Shown: positions 50,094 to 58,858 of the stretch, piece by piece | How the letters are laid out: each line of letters opens with the position of its first letter | How positions within the stretch are numbered: position 1 is the stretch's first letter | DNA from: Lewinellaceae bacterium | GTDB lineage: Bacteria; Bacteroidota; Bacteroidia; Chitinophagales; Saprospiraceae | DNA: 64,000 bases | Direction: 5' to 3' | Assembly (NCBI GenBank): GCA_020636255.1 | Contig: JACJYE010000008.1 | Location: forward strand, 313,772 to 377,771 | Program-made: the position numbers and the translations under genes | Notes under the pieces: model-generated | Told to the model about the DNA's origin: nothing | The model's input: the letters and a program-made list of their open reading frames with translations, nothing else | Database searches by the model: none

Positions 50094-52700
50094 ATGAAAC
50101 AACTGATTACACTCGCTTTCCTATGCCTGGCTTCGGCCTTTGCCTGGGCACAATCAGGCAACTTAACCGGCAAAGTGACCGATGCGGGGACCGGAGAGCC
50201 TCTCATCGGCGCCAGCGTATACCTGGAAGGCGCTTCTTCCGGCACCGTGACGGATTATGAGGGGAACTACTCGCTCAAAGTGCCGGCCGGCCAGCAAACC
50301 ATCATCGTGTCCTATGTGGGTTACTCGGCGGTTTCCACTACAGTGGATGTATCCCCCAATTCCGCACGTTCGATCAACTTCCAGTTGCAGGTCACCCGGC
50401 TGATCAGCGAAGAAGTCGTGGTGTCGGCATCCCGCAAGGCGGAAAAGCTCACTAATGCACCGGCCACCATATCCGTGATCAATGCAAAGGCCATCTCAGA
50501 ACTGCCAACTTTTAACGTAGCCGAGCTGCTGGGCCGCCAGCGGGGTGTCGACTACGTCAGGGCCGGCGTGCTGGGTATCGGCGTAAACGCACGGGGGTTC
50601 AACAGCGCCTTCAACGCGAAGAACCTGCAGATCAACGACGGCCGCCTGTCCAGCCTCATCGCCACCGGCCTGCCGCTGGGTGCGCTGAGCACAACGGTAA
50701 AGGAGGATGTAGAACGGGTGGAGGTAGTGCTGGGCCCCTCTTCGGCCCTCTACGGCCCCAATGCCCACAACGGCCTGCTGAATACCATCACGAAAGACCC
50801 GCGCACTTCACAGGGTACTACCATTGCCCTGGGTATCGGCAACCAGAATGTCATGACTACGCGCCTGCGCCACGCCATGAAATTTAGCGACAAAGTGGCC
50901 TTCAAGCTCTCGGCAGAGTACAGCCAGGGCACGGAGTTCGACTTTACCGATACCGTCTATTACTTCAACACGGCCTTCGACAGCCCCCTCTTCGGCGGCC
51001 CGGGCAATGGCACCGGCACCAAGTACCACGCCGAGCCCGAACTGGAGATGGACCCGCGCTACGACTTCACTTCCGGCAACCCCAAAAACCTGCTCAGCGG
51101 AGAAGAATCGCCCTACAATTTCAGCTCGCTGCGCGGGGAAGCCGGCCTGTATTTTAACGTAGCGGACAATTCGGACCTCATCCTTTCGTATGGCGGAAGC
51201 AAGAGCAACAACATCGGCAACACCAACGCCGGCCGCAACCTGATCAAAGACTGGCAGGTGCACTGGCTGCAGGCACGCTTCGTTTCGCCGCGCTTCTTCG
51301 CACAGGCGTATTACACCATCTCCAAAACGGAGGACACCTACGCCATGAACCAGCGCACCCAGAACTTCTGGAGCTTTATCGACGCCGGCTTTGACGCTCA
51401 AACCGCCTGGGACCGCTCGCTGAATGAGCAATGGTTCGGCATCACGCCGGAGATCGGCATCCCGCTGAACCGCGGCTCTAACTTCAAGGATGATTCCCGC
51501 CGCTGGAATGCAGAAGCCCAGTACAACAACAAGATCTCTGCTATCGGGCTCGATTTCATCGTAGGCCTGCAATACCAGTACGACATCGCCAACAGCAACG
51601 GCACTTACCTGCTGGACAGCGACGGCGAGATCACCATCGGCCAGATCGGCGGTTACCTCCAGCTGGAGCGGCGCTTTGGCACCAACTTCAAGGCCGTACT
51701 TGCCGCACGCGCCGACAACCACGACCTCTACGGTTTCAACTTCATCCCGAAGGCGGCACTGGTCTACTTTAATGATAACGGCGCTTTCCGCGCTACCTTC
51801 GGCCAGGGCATCGCCGCACCGACCATCCTCAACCTGGAGGCCAACATCTTCGGTGGCGTACTGCTGGGCAACGGCGCAGGGTTTACCCTTTCCGACGGGA
51901 CGGAGATCCCCGGCCTGAAAGTTGAAAAGATATCTACTTTTGAACTGGGCTATAAAGGCAAGCTTTCCAGCCGCCTGTTCATCGATGCCAACGCGTATTA
52001 CAACATCTCCGAAGACTTCCTCAGCCCGGCTATCAACATCGCCACCAACGGCCGCACGGTCGTCGAGCGCGGCGGCCAGCCCATGTCGGAAGTCGTGCCG
52101 GGTACACCGGAAACAGGGGCCACCCTCATTCTGACCTACCTCAACTTCGGTAGCGTGAACACCTATGGCTTCGACGCCTCCGTTAATTATTCCATCACCG
52201 ACGAGCTCGGCTTCAACCTGAACTATTCGTACTTCGGTTACGACCTCGACGAGAACGACCCGACCAACGACGGCAACCAGAACGGCAAAGTCGACGAGAA
52301 CGACCTGCCCATCAATACGCCGACGCATAAGATCGGCGCCGGCCTGACGTACAGCGGGAATAAGTTCTTCGGCAGCCTGTTCGGCCGCTGGGTGCAGGCG
52401 TACGACTTCTTCTCCGGGATCAACGTCGCCGCCGCTACCAATACCAGCCTGATCTACGCCGGCTCGCCGGTCGTTGAAAACGCAAGGGTAGGCCGTTCGT
52501 TCAACTACGGCCCCCTGGGTGGTTTCTTCAACCTCGACCTGGGCGTCGGCTACCACATCAACGATTACCTGACGGTTTCCGGGCAGGTAGTCAATATCCT
52601 GAACCAGGAAGTGCGCGAATTCGTCGCTTCTCCTCCCATCAAGCCGCTCTATTCGCTTGAAGTGAAGATAAACCTGCCGGCCATCGGCGGAAATAAGTAG
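50094..52700 (+). CDS. TonB-dependent outer-membrane receptor with carboxypeptidase-like N-terminal domain (868 aa)
   Basis: Signal peptide MKQLITLAFLCLASAFAWA. Residues 22-110 are a CarboxypepD-regulatory-like beta domain (NLTGKVTDAGTGEPLIGASV). The plug follows (EEVVVSASRKAEKLTNAPAT, GRQRGVDYVRAGV, VEVVLGPSSALYGPNAHNG), then a 22-strand barrel of about 600 residues. An extracellular loop carries a calcium-loop-like DPTNDGNQNGKVDENDLP. No SusD partner is adjacent, so it is of the siderophore/small-molecule type rather than a SusCD glycan importer. The substrate is unknown. The 292-bp upstream spacer is AT-rich with a TGCCCTT/AAGGGCA hairpin and no gene. Confidence 0.93.
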   Translation: MKQLITLAFLCLASAFAWAQSGNLTGKVTDAGTGEPLIGASVYLEGASSGTVTDYEGNYSLKVPAGQQTIIVSYVGYSAVSTTVDVSPNSARSINFQLQVTRLISEEVVVSASRKAEKLTNAPATISVINAKAISELPTFNVAELLGRQRGVDYVRAGVLGIGVNARGFNSAFNAKNLQINDGRLSSLIATGLPLGALSTTVKEDVERVEVVLGPSSALYGPNAHNGLLNTITKDPRTSQGTTIALGIGNQNVMTTRLRHAMKFSDKVAFKLSAEYSQGTEFDFTDTVYYFNTAFDSPLFGGPGNGTGTKYHAEPELEMDPRYDFTSGNPKNLLSGEESPYNFSSLRGEAGLYFNVADNSDLILSYGGSKSNNIGNTNAGRNLIKDWQVHWLQARFVSPRFFAQAYYTISKTEDTYAMNQRTQNFWSFIDAGFDAQTAWDRSLNEQWFGITPEIGIPLNRGSNFKDDSRRWNAEAQYNNKISAIGLDFIVGLQYQYDIANSNGTYLLDSDGEITIGQIGGYLQLERRFGTNFKAVLAARADNHDLYGFNFIPKAALVYFNDNGAFRATFGQGIAAPTILNLEANIFGGVLLGNGAGFTLSDGTEIPGLKVEKISTFELGYKGKLSSRLFIDANAYYNISEDFLSPAINIATNGRTVVERGGQPMSEVVPGTPETGATLILTYLNFGSVNTYGFDASVNYSITDELGFNLNYSYFGYDLDENDPTNDGNQNGKVDENDLPINTPTHKIGAGLTYSGNKFFGSLFGRWVQAYDFFSGINVAAATNTSLIYAGSPVVENARVGRSFNYGPLGGFFNLDLGVGYHINDYLTVSGQVVNILNQEVREFVASPPIKPLYSLEVKINLPAIGGNK

Positions 52701-52708
52701 TCTCTGTA

Positions 52709-52747
52709 GGGTTGAGGGCACAAAACAAGGGCCCTCAACCCTTTTCT
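52709..52747 (+). terminator. intrinsic terminator after the TonB receptor gene
   Basis: Perfect 11-bp stem GGGTTGAGGGC / GCCCTCAACCC (52709-52741) around an 11-nt loop, followed by CTTTTCTT. A -7-like TATCTTCG at 52751-52758 directly behind it may serve the next gene. Confidence 0.85.
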
Positions 52748-52793
52748 TCCTATCTTCGCAGGCCATACCTGGTTATTATAAAGCTATTTACGC

Positions 52794-53783
52794 ATGCGTA
52801 ATGCTATCATCCTTTCCTGCGGGGCCTATGTCCCCGAACAGGTTATCCCCAACCAATACTTCAACGAGCTCCTGGGGGAAGACGTCGACTCCTGGTTACG
52901 CGAAAACGTGGAAATCTATGAGCGCCGCTGGGTAACCGATGGCCAAAGTACCGCGGGCCTCTGCGTCGAGGCCGCCCAACAGGCGCTGGAGCGCGCCGGT
53001 ATAGGCCCCGAAGCCCTTGGGCTCATCATCGTGGCAACCGACACCCCTGAGTACATCTCCCCATCGACGGCCTCCGTCGTCCAGCACCGCCTGAAAGCCG
53101 CCAAAGCCGGCACATTCGACATCAACACGGCCTGCGCGGGTTTCGTTACAGCCCTCGACGTGGGCGCAAAATACCTTCGCAGCGATGAACAATACGAATA
53201 CGTGCTGGTGATCGGAGCCTATGCTATGAGCCGCTATCTCAACAAGGCCGACAAAAAAACCGTCACGCTATTTGCCGACGGGGCCGGCGCTATGGTGCTG
53301 AAAGCGGAAAGCGGGAGCAGCCGTGGTTTTCTGGCCAGCGAGCTCATCTCCCAGGGGCAGTATCACGACTGGATGGGCATTTATGCAGGAGGTACGCATG
53401 AGCCCATCACCGCTGAGGCCTTATCACGGCACGCCCACCAATTGCAGTTCGTACACAAGTTCCCCAAAGCGCTCAACCCGGAAGTCTGGTCCCGCATGGC
53501 CCAAAATCTCTGCACCCGCCTGGGCTGTAGCCCCGATGAGGTGGCCCATTTTTTCCTGACACAGATCAATATCTTCAGCATCCGGGAAACGATGGCGCGC
53601 CTGGGCCAACCCAATGAAAAGGCGCATGCTACTATGCATTACTATGGATACACAGGCTCGGCCTGCATTCCCATCACCTTCAACGATGCCTGGGAAAAAG
53701 GCCTTCTAAATGCCGGAGATTTAGTATTTTTAATCGGGTCCGGCGGCGGGCTGGCCTTCGCCAGCGCTGCCTTCCGGTTGTGA
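52794..53783 (+). CDS. KASIII (FabH)-like thiolase-fold protein lacking catalytic His and Asn (329 aa)
   Basis: Length and fold fit 3-oxoacyl-ACP synthase III: VIPNQYFNELLG, RRWVTDGQSTAGLCVEAAQQAL, IIVATDTPEYISPSTA, the Cys nucleophile C114 in INTACAGFVTAL, LFADGAGAMVL, and GDLVFLIGSGGGLAFASA. But the conserved HQAN is FLTQIN (His replaced by T256), and GNTSAAS is YGYTGSA (Asn replaced by Y286). Only Cys of the Cys-His-Asn triad is left, so malonyl decarboxylation is unlikely; acyl transfer or another Cys-only reaction is possible. It precedes an acyl-CoA ligase gene in the same direction. Confidence 0.88.
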   Translation: MRNAIILSCGAYVPEQVIPNQYFNELLGEDVDSWLRENVEIYERRWVTDGQSTAGLCVEAAQQALERAGIGPEALGLIIVATDTPEYISPSTASVVQHRLKAAKAGTFDINTACAGFVTALDVGAKYLRSDEQYEYVLVIGAYAMSRYLNKADKKTVTLFADGAGAMVLKAESGSSRGFLASELISQGQYHDWMGIYAGGTHEPITAEALSRHAHQLQFVHKFPKALNPEVWSRMAQNLCTRLGCSPDEVAHFFLTQINIFSIRETMARLGQPNEKAHATMHYYGYTGSACIPITFNDAWEKGLLNAGDLVFLIGSGGGLAFASAAFRL

Positions 53784-53917
53784 AGTGAGGGAGAGCTCCA
53801 TTGTTTCATGGCCAGTTCTGTGACACGAATGCTGTAACGATGGCGCCTTGTCAGGACGGCCTCATAGCCTCCGTGTTTCAGTGTTAGTTCTTTGACATCA
53901 GTAATGTAACTTTTGTC

Positions 53918-54069
53918 GTAACTATTCAGCATCATGGTAATTTACGCCCTGAAGCAAAATTTTGTAATCCACCCTTCCCCTTTCAAGGGGAATGAGAAGG
54001 GGTTAGACAATAAAAAATCCTACAAAATTTTGCTTCAGGAGCATTTTAGGCCGCATGCTGAATAGTTAC
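53918..54069. mobile_element. IS66-like MITE, copy 2 (152 bp, perfect 8-bp target duplication)
   Basis: Perfect 15-bp inverted ends (GTAACTATTCAGCAT / ATGCTGAATAGTTAC) and a perfect inner 16-bp inverted pair. It is flanked by CTTTTGTC at 53910-53917 and 54070-54077. It is about 90% identical to copy 1 at 24489-24639. The insertion split an older palindrome whose arms AGTTCTTTGACA (53886-53897) and TGTCAAAGAACT (54074-54085) now flank it. Confidence 0.92.
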
Positions 54070-54112
54070 CTTTTGTCAAAGAACTTCCTCATGGCTTTTA
54101 AGCCAGGATACT

Positions 54113-54180
54113 CCTAACGCTGTAACTTAAAACCCTGTAACCCTGTAACCCCATAAGCTGTAACCATGAAACCGTGAACC
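54113..54180. repeat. degenerate short repeat of CTGTAACC words before the ligase gene
   Basis: CTGTAAC-like words recur about every 8-16 bp (GCTGTAACTTAAAACC, CTGTAACC, CTGTAACC, GCTGTAACC, then GTGAACC) up to the start codon at 54181. Another GCTGTAAC lies at 53829-53836, outside the MITE. No ORF; possibly a slippage-prone leader. Confidence 0.6.
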
Positions 54181-55704
54181 ATGCGCCAACCACAACAAGA
54201 CTGGTTTGCCAAATGGGCCGTATACAGCCCCGGCAAAGTAGCGGTAAAAGAATACGAAAGCCAACGCACCTTTACGTATGGTGAGCTTCACCGGCTGGGC
54301 AACCAGCTGGCTTTCCACCTGCGCTCCAGATACGGCATCGAAAAAGGTAGCCGCATTGCCATACTCGCGGAGAACTGCCTGGAGTACATCGCCCTGTTTG
54401 CGGCCATGCAAAAGATGGGTTGCATCCTGGTGCCCATGAACTACCGCCTGGCCAGTTCCGAGATCGACTATCTGCTCAGAGATTCGGAGCCCGCCCTTGC
54501 CATCGCCGAAAAAAAGTTCGAAGGGGTGTTACAGGCGGCACCGGCATTCAGCGGCATCCCACACTACTGGCCGCTGGAAGAACTAGCCGCGTTTTGCGAA
54601 ACGCATAAGGCCGGGCCGCCGGATGCAGAATACCCGCTCGAAGAGGTGGACGAGGGCCACCCGGCATTTATCCTGTACACGTCGGGGACTACCGGCTTCC
54701 CCAAAGGCGCCATTTACAGCCACAAGATGCTGTTCTGGAACAGCATCAACACGGCCATGAGCCTGATCATCAATTCGGAAGGGCGCACGATCAACGTGAT
54801 GCCTCCCTTCCACACCGGGGGGTGGAATGTGCTGACCACGCCTTTTCTGCACCATGGCGCCTATACCTGTATGCTGAAAAAATTCGACGCCGATGCCGTT
54901 TTACGCCTGCTCCAGGAAGAAGCCGTAACGCTTTTCATGGGCGTTCCAACCATGCTGAAAATGATCGCCGAAGCGCCGGCTTTTGAGGCAGCTTCTTTTC
55001 CCGGCCTCTACTACATTATCGTTGGCGGCGAGTCCATGCCCATTCCCCTGATCGAAATATGGGATGCCAAAGGGGTGGCCATTCGCCAGGGTTATGGCAT
55101 GACGGAAGTGGGCCCCAACCTTACCTCGCTGCATCAGGACGATGCCATCCGAAAGAAAGGCTCGATCGGGCGGCCGAACTTTTACGTACGGATCCGCATC
55201 ACGGATGAAGATGGCTCGCAGGTGCCGTGCAACCAACCCGGAGAGCTGCTGCTTCAGGGCCCCATGGTGAGCCCGGGCTACTGGCGCAACGAAGCGGCCA
55301 CCCAAAAGGCCCTGGAGGACGGCTGGTTCCACACGGGCGACATGGTCCGGGAGGACGAGCAAGGTTATCTGTACGTCGTCGACCGCATCAAGAACATGTT
55401 CATTTCGGGGGGCGAGAACGTTTATCCCGCTGAGGTGGAAAGGGTGTTGTTAAAACAGGCAGGCATTTCTGAAGCGGCCGTCATCGGCGTGGCTGACGAG
55501 AAGTGGGGAGAGGTAGGAAAGGCCTTCGTCGTAACCCAGGAAGGCGCCGCCCTTTCCCGTGAGGCGATAACGGAGCACTGCCTTCAAAACCTGGCAAAAT
55601 TCAAAGTGCCCCGCTACATCGAATTCGTCGAAACACTGCCCAAGAACGATACGGGAAAGATTGACCGCCAGGCCCTGAAACAGTGGGCTCCAAACAAGCT
55701 CTAA
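54181..55704 (+). CDS. AMP-forming acyl-CoA synthetase / ligase (507 aa)
   Basis: ANL-superfamily motifs are in order: ATP-binding ILYTSGTTGFPKGAIYSHK near residue 165, PPFHTGGWNVL, the aromatic-acid loop QGYGMTEVGPNL, the hinge GWFHTGDMV and VVDRIKNMFISGGENVYPAE, and the C-terminal Lys in LPKNDTGKIDRQAL. It makes an acyl-CoA by way of an acyl-adenylate; a medium- or long-chain fatty acid is the usual substrate for this branch. No signal peptide. It lies downstream of the KASIII-like gene across a MITE-bearing spacer and 47 bp before the BioD-like gene. Confidence 0.95.
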   Translation: MRQPQQDWFAKWAVYSPGKVAVKEYESQRTFTYGELHRLGNQLAFHLRSRYGIEKGSRIAILAENCLEYIALFAAMQKMGCILVPMNYRLASSEIDYLLRDSEPALAIAEKKFEGVLQAAPAFSGIPHYWPLEELAAFCETHKAGPPDAEYPLEEVDEGHPAFILYTSGTTGFPKGAIYSHKMLFWNSINTAMSLIINSEGRTINVMPPFHTGGWNVLTTPFLHHGAYTCMLKKFDADAVLRLLQEEAVTLFMGVPTMLKMIAEAPAFEAASFPGLYYIIVGGESMPIPLIEIWDAKGVAIRQGYGMTEVGPNLTSLHQDDAIRKKGSIGRPNFYVRIRITDEDGSQVPCNQPGELLLQGPMVSPGYWRNEAATQKALEDGWFHTGDMVREDEQGYLYVVDRIKNMFISGGENVYPAEVERVLLKQAGISEAAVIGVADEKWGEVGKAFVVTQEGAALSREAITEHCLQNLAKFKVPRYIEFVETLPKNDTGKIDRQALKQWAPNKL

Positions 55705-55751
55705 ATTGCCAGCTTTTACCTAAATTGGCGGCAGACCAAACAGGTGCGCTC

Positions 55752-56879
55752 ATGAAAAACATCTATGTTGCGGCAACGGGCCAGCATGTTGGAAAGACGA
55801 CCTCAACGCTGGGATTGGTAGCCGCACTCCAGGCAAGGGGATACAACACCGGTTACTGCAAGCCCGTCGGCCAGCAACACCTGACCATCGACGGCAAAAC
55901 GGCCGATAAGGACGCCGTATTATTCGCCAAAGTGATCGGGTTCGATATCGTTCCGGAATGGCACAGCCCGGTCGTATTGGCTCAGGGAGCTACTAAGAAG
56001 TTCCTGGACAATCCCGATGATTATGACTACAAGCGCCGGATACTCGAAGCAGCAGCATACCTGGAAACATCGCGCGATATCATGGTCTATGAAGGGACCG
56101 GGCACCCCGGGGTAGGCAGCGTAGTCAACCTGTCGAATGCCGAAGTAGCAAAACTATTGAACGCTGGCATCGTCATGGTCGTTGAAGGCGGCATCGGCCG
56201 TACCATCGACCGGCTGCATATGAGCATGGCGCTCTTCAGAGAAAAAAAACTGCCGGTGCTCGGCGTATTGGTCAATAAAGTGATCCCCGAGAAAAGGGCG
56301 GAGATAGAATACTACCTCAACAAGAAATTCCGGGAGATGGATACTCCACTGCTGGGGGTATTGCCTTACGACCGGTCGCTCTCCTACCCCATCATGGAAA
56401 CCATCAACCAGGCCATCAATGGCAAGGTGGTCCTCAACAACCACCGGCTTAGCAACAGAGTGGAAGATATTATCGCCGGCTCCCTGGTCGATGTAGACGA
56501 ATTCAATACCTTCCGCAATATCCTGCTGGTCGTCAGCCACAAACGGCTCAACGAGGCCATAGAAAAGATCAAAGCCGTGGCGCGAATGAAAAAACTCCAG
56601 CGCACACCACTGTCGGGGGTGATCGTCACCGGTGATGGGCGACACGAGACCTGGTTCCGCACGGAAACCGTACAACACCCCTATTGTATCGAACACGAGA
56701 TCCCCGTCATCACAACCGTACTCGACACCTACGGCTCCGTCGTCAAGATCAGCCGCATCGAGGTAAAAATCAATACCCGTACCCCCTGGAAGATCAAACG
56801 CGCCATCGCCCTCATCAAAGAACACGTCAACTTCGACCTGCTGATGGAGCGGCTGGATATGGTACACAAGCGAACTTAA
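55752..56879 (+). CDS. BioD-like P-loop ATPase with DRTGG domain (375 aa)
   Basis: Residues 1-220 are a BioD/cobyrinate-synthase-like P-loop domain: YVAATGQHVGKTTSTLGLV (deviant Walker A), YCKPVGQQ, VYEGTGHPGVGSVV, VVEGGIGRTIDRL and GVLVNKVIP. Residues 225-350 resemble a DRTGG domain (VLNNHRLSNRVEDIIAGS, GVIVTGDGR, VITTVLDTYGSV), as at the N-terminal half of long phosphotransacetylases. There is no acetyltransferase domain, so it is a stand-alone regulator-like version; the ligand is unknown. ATG 55752 matches the family start. Its TAA stop is directly followed by a repeat element. Confidence 0.88.
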   Translation: MKNIYVAATGQHVGKTTSTLGLVAALQARGYNTGYCKPVGQQHLTIDGKTADKDAVLFAKVIGFDIVPEWHSPVVLAQGATKKFLDNPDDYDYKRRILEAAAYLETSRDIMVYEGTGHPGVGSVVNLSNAEVAKLLNAGIVMVVEGGIGRTIDRLHMSMALFREKKLPVLGVLVNKVIPEKRAEIEYYLNKKFREMDTPLLGVLPYDRSLSYPIMETINQAINGKVVLNNHRLSNRVEDIIAGSLVDVDEFNTFRNILLVVSHKRLNEAIEKIKAVARMKKLQRTPLSGVIVTGDGRHETWFRTETVQHPYCIEHEIPVITTVLDTYGSVVKISRIEVKINTRTPWKIKRAIALIKEHVNFDLLMERLDMVHKRT

Positions 56880-57036
56880 GGGCCGGAGAAAAATAAGTTT
56901 CTCATTTCAGGCGAGCTATTTTTTCGCCAGGCAAGGCGCAAGGAGGGAAGATAGCCGGAGCTACCTGACCGACGAGCAACGCAGCCTGGCGGGAAAAGAG
57001 CCGTATCAAATGGGGAAGTTATTCTTCTCCGGCCCC
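56880..57036 (+). repeat. stop-codon-abutting inverted-terminal element, copy 2 (157 bp)
   Basis: It fills the whole gap between two convergent stop codons (TAA ending at 56879 and TGA at 57044-57042). The ends GGGCCGGAGAA... and ...TTCTCCGGCCCC are inverted over 28 bp with four mismatches. It is the reverse complement of 20756-20953 minus that copy's nested insert. In both copies the same end lies next to the gene's TAA. Confidence 0.85.
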
Positions 57037-57041
57037 TAAAG

Positions 57042-58010
57042 TCACTCCCCATTTCGCGACAAGGGCAATGCCACGAAAGTGTCGGGGTTGAGCGCCTGCA
57101 TGTGCCTGCCGAAAAACTCGTCGCAGTACAGGCAAATGTTCTGCAGCTCATGGGTACGGGCGCGGGCCTCCTCCATGCTGATGCCCAGGTGCTCGCCCAT
57201 AAGCCAGGGTTCGCCATCGTTGAGCCGCCTGAGGACGGGCGAAGCGGCCGCTCGCGCCAGTACATCGGACACCTTTTCCGTGCGGGCGTCACCGAGCGGG
57301 TATTTCGTGCCCGGGCAACAGGGCGTGATCTTCCATAGCTGGATGCTGACTTCCTGGGGGATATCGTCGTACCCGCCCAGGAAATTCCTGGCGCCGGAGA
57401 GGATGGTACAGAAATTATGTTCGGGGCTGCGCTTCCAGATGCCCTTTTCAATGGCCCTCCCCCGGGCCCAGTTTCCTCCCAGCCACATATCTTCCGTTGC
57501 TCCCCAATAGCCCCAGCTCAGCCGGTGTCGGTGCCGGTAGTGCTCTTTGTCAACCAGCGGGTCTTTGTCGTCGCCATTGACGCCGCGCGACTCAAAGAGG
57601 CGGCGGAGCTTGTCGAGGTGGGCGCCCTGTTCCTTATGATAGCGGTCGATGCTGGAAATGTCGAAGCGGGTGACGCCTTTTTCGATCAGCGTATCCAGGC
57701 GCTCGCCGTTGAGCAGGCCGCCGTTGGTCTGCAGCATTACCTGGGTGTCCGTACCGCCATAGCGCTCCTGGATGCGATCCAGGATGCGGTACAGCTTTTT
57801 CCGCTCAGCCAGCGGCTCTCCACCGGAAAGGATGATCCTGCCGATGCTTCCGGGCAGGTTATCGACGACTTGCAGGCATTCCGCTTCGCTCATGCGCTCG
57901 CCTTTAGGGCCGGAGAGGTTATAGCAATGATCACATTCGTCATTGCACAATTGCGTGAAAACCCAGTACAGTGATTCACAGTAATTGAAATCGGTATTCA
58001 TTAAACACAT
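57042..58010 (-). CDS. radical SAM protein with extra C-terminal cysteines (322 aa)
   Basis: The radical SAM cluster motif is CNDECDHCYNLSGPKG (CxxxCxxC), followed by RIILSGGEPL, VMLQTNGG and VTRFDISSID for SAM and strand contacts. The C-terminal part carries more Cys pairs, NFCTILS, ITPCCPGTKYPLGD and NICLYCDEFFGRHM, as in SPASM/twitch auxiliary-cluster enzymes, although the arrangement is not a standard SPASM. No substrate can be named. It is the last gene of a leftward run with an ABC importer, 50 bp after the ATPase. ATG 58010 or 58001 are equally possible starts. Confidence 0.88.
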   Translation of the reverse strand: MCLMNTDFNYCESLYWVFTQLCNDECDHCYNLSGPKGERMSEAECLQVVDNLPGSIGRIILSGGEPLAERKKLYRILDRIQERYGGTDTQVMLQTNGGLLNGERLDTLIEKGVTRFDISSIDRYHKEQGAHLDKLRRLFESRGVNGDDKDPLVDKEHYRHRHRLSWGYWGATEDMWLGGNWARGRAIEKGIWKRSPEHNFCTILSGARNFLGGYDDIPQEVSIQLWKITPCCPGTKYPLGDARTEKVSDVLARAAASPVLRRLNDGEPWLMGEHLGISMEEARARTHELQNICLYCDEFFGRHMQALNPDTFVALPLSRNGE

Positions 58011-58060
58011 TTTTATAACGGAGAGGGCGGCGCTTTTACACTGCCGGCGGTTGCCGGCAC

Positions 58061-58780
58061 TCAGGACAGCCCCTTCCAAAAATCCATTTCGTCGCGTACG
58101 CCCGTCGTCGGGTCATCAATAAAGGCCTGTATGGTCTCATAAGCTTTCAGCCCCCCATCCCGCATCAGCGCGATGCGGCTACCCACCACGATCGCCTCTT
58201 TGATGCCGTGGGTCACAAAGATGCCGGTGATGCCATACTGGCGGGTTATCTGTTGCAGCAGCACCTGCATGCTGGCCCTGGTCTCCGCATCGAGTGCGCC
58301 GAAAGGCTCGTCGAGCAACAGCACCTTAGGCTGTACGGCCAATGCCCTGCCGAAAGCCACCCGCTGCCGTTGCCCCCCGGAAAGCTGATGAGGCATCTTG
58401 CCGGCATGGCCCGGCAACTCCAGGTTATCCAGCAGTTGTGTTACGCGGGCGTTGACGTCCTGACGCGGCAGGTGGCGCAGGCGTAGGCCGAAAGCTATAT
58501 TCTCGAAGACGTTGAGGTGTGGAAAAAGCAGGGGTTCCTGGTACAGGTATACAATGCCCCTCAAATTGGGGGGCAAGCCGGAGATATCGCGGCCTTCCAG
58601 AAATACCTGCCCGCTATCCGGCGCTTCCAGCCCCGCCAGTATCTTCAGCAGAGTCGTCTTACCGCTGCCCGACCGCCCCAGGATACTTAACATCTCACCA
58701 GACTGCAGGTGCAAGCCGGCTGCCCTGAGGACATCCTCCCTGCCGTAACGTTTTGTAATATCGACCGCGTGCAACAACAT
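58061..58780 (-). CDS. ABC transporter ATP-binding protein (239 aa), YnjD-like
   Basis: All ABC ATPase motifs are present: Walker A LGRSGSGKTTLLK, Q-loop YLYQEPLLFP, signature LSGGQRQRVAFGRAL, Walker B VLLLDEPFGALD and H-loop FVTHG. It is of the spermidine/iron/thiamine-importer type by length and order. It belongs with the two permeases upstream (79-bp gap) and the binding protein further upstream. A short GTGTTC motif lies directly before its start codon region. Confidence 0.96.
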   Translation of the reverse strand: MLLHAVDITKRYGREDVLRAAGLHLQSGEMLSILGRSGSGKTTLLKILAGLEAPDSGQVFLEGRDISGLPPNLRGIVYLYQEPLLFPHLNVFENIAFGLRLRHLPRQDVNARVTQLLDNLELPGHAGKMPHQLSGGQRQRVAFGRALAVQPKVLLLDEPFGALDAETRASMQVLLQQITRQYGITGIFVTHGIKEAIVVGSRIALMRDGGLKAYETIQAFIDDPTTGVRDEMDFWKGLS

Positions 58781-58784
58781 ACCC

Positions 58785-58806
58785 TAAATAGTGTTCAAAA
58801 AACAAG
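58785..58806 (+). repeat. dispersed short motif (GTGTTCAAAAAACAAG), copy 4
   Basis: TAAATAGTGTTC followed by AAAAAACAAG, between permease 2 and the ATPase gene. It is the most divergent of the four copies. Confidence 0.5.
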
Positions 58807-58858
58807 TGCTCCATTGGAGGTTTTGCGATGTGCTAGTCTTCCTGGCATCCCAGGCCTT

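Noticed and set aside
50808..52766. 652-codon minus-strand frame over the TonB receptor
   Set aside because: Antisense shadow; Val/Ala/Glu-rich pattern typical of reverse frames of GC-rich genes.
53642..53935. 97-codon minus-strand frame in the KASIII 3' region
   Set aside because: Overlaps the KASIII-like gene antisense and enters the MITE; no motif.
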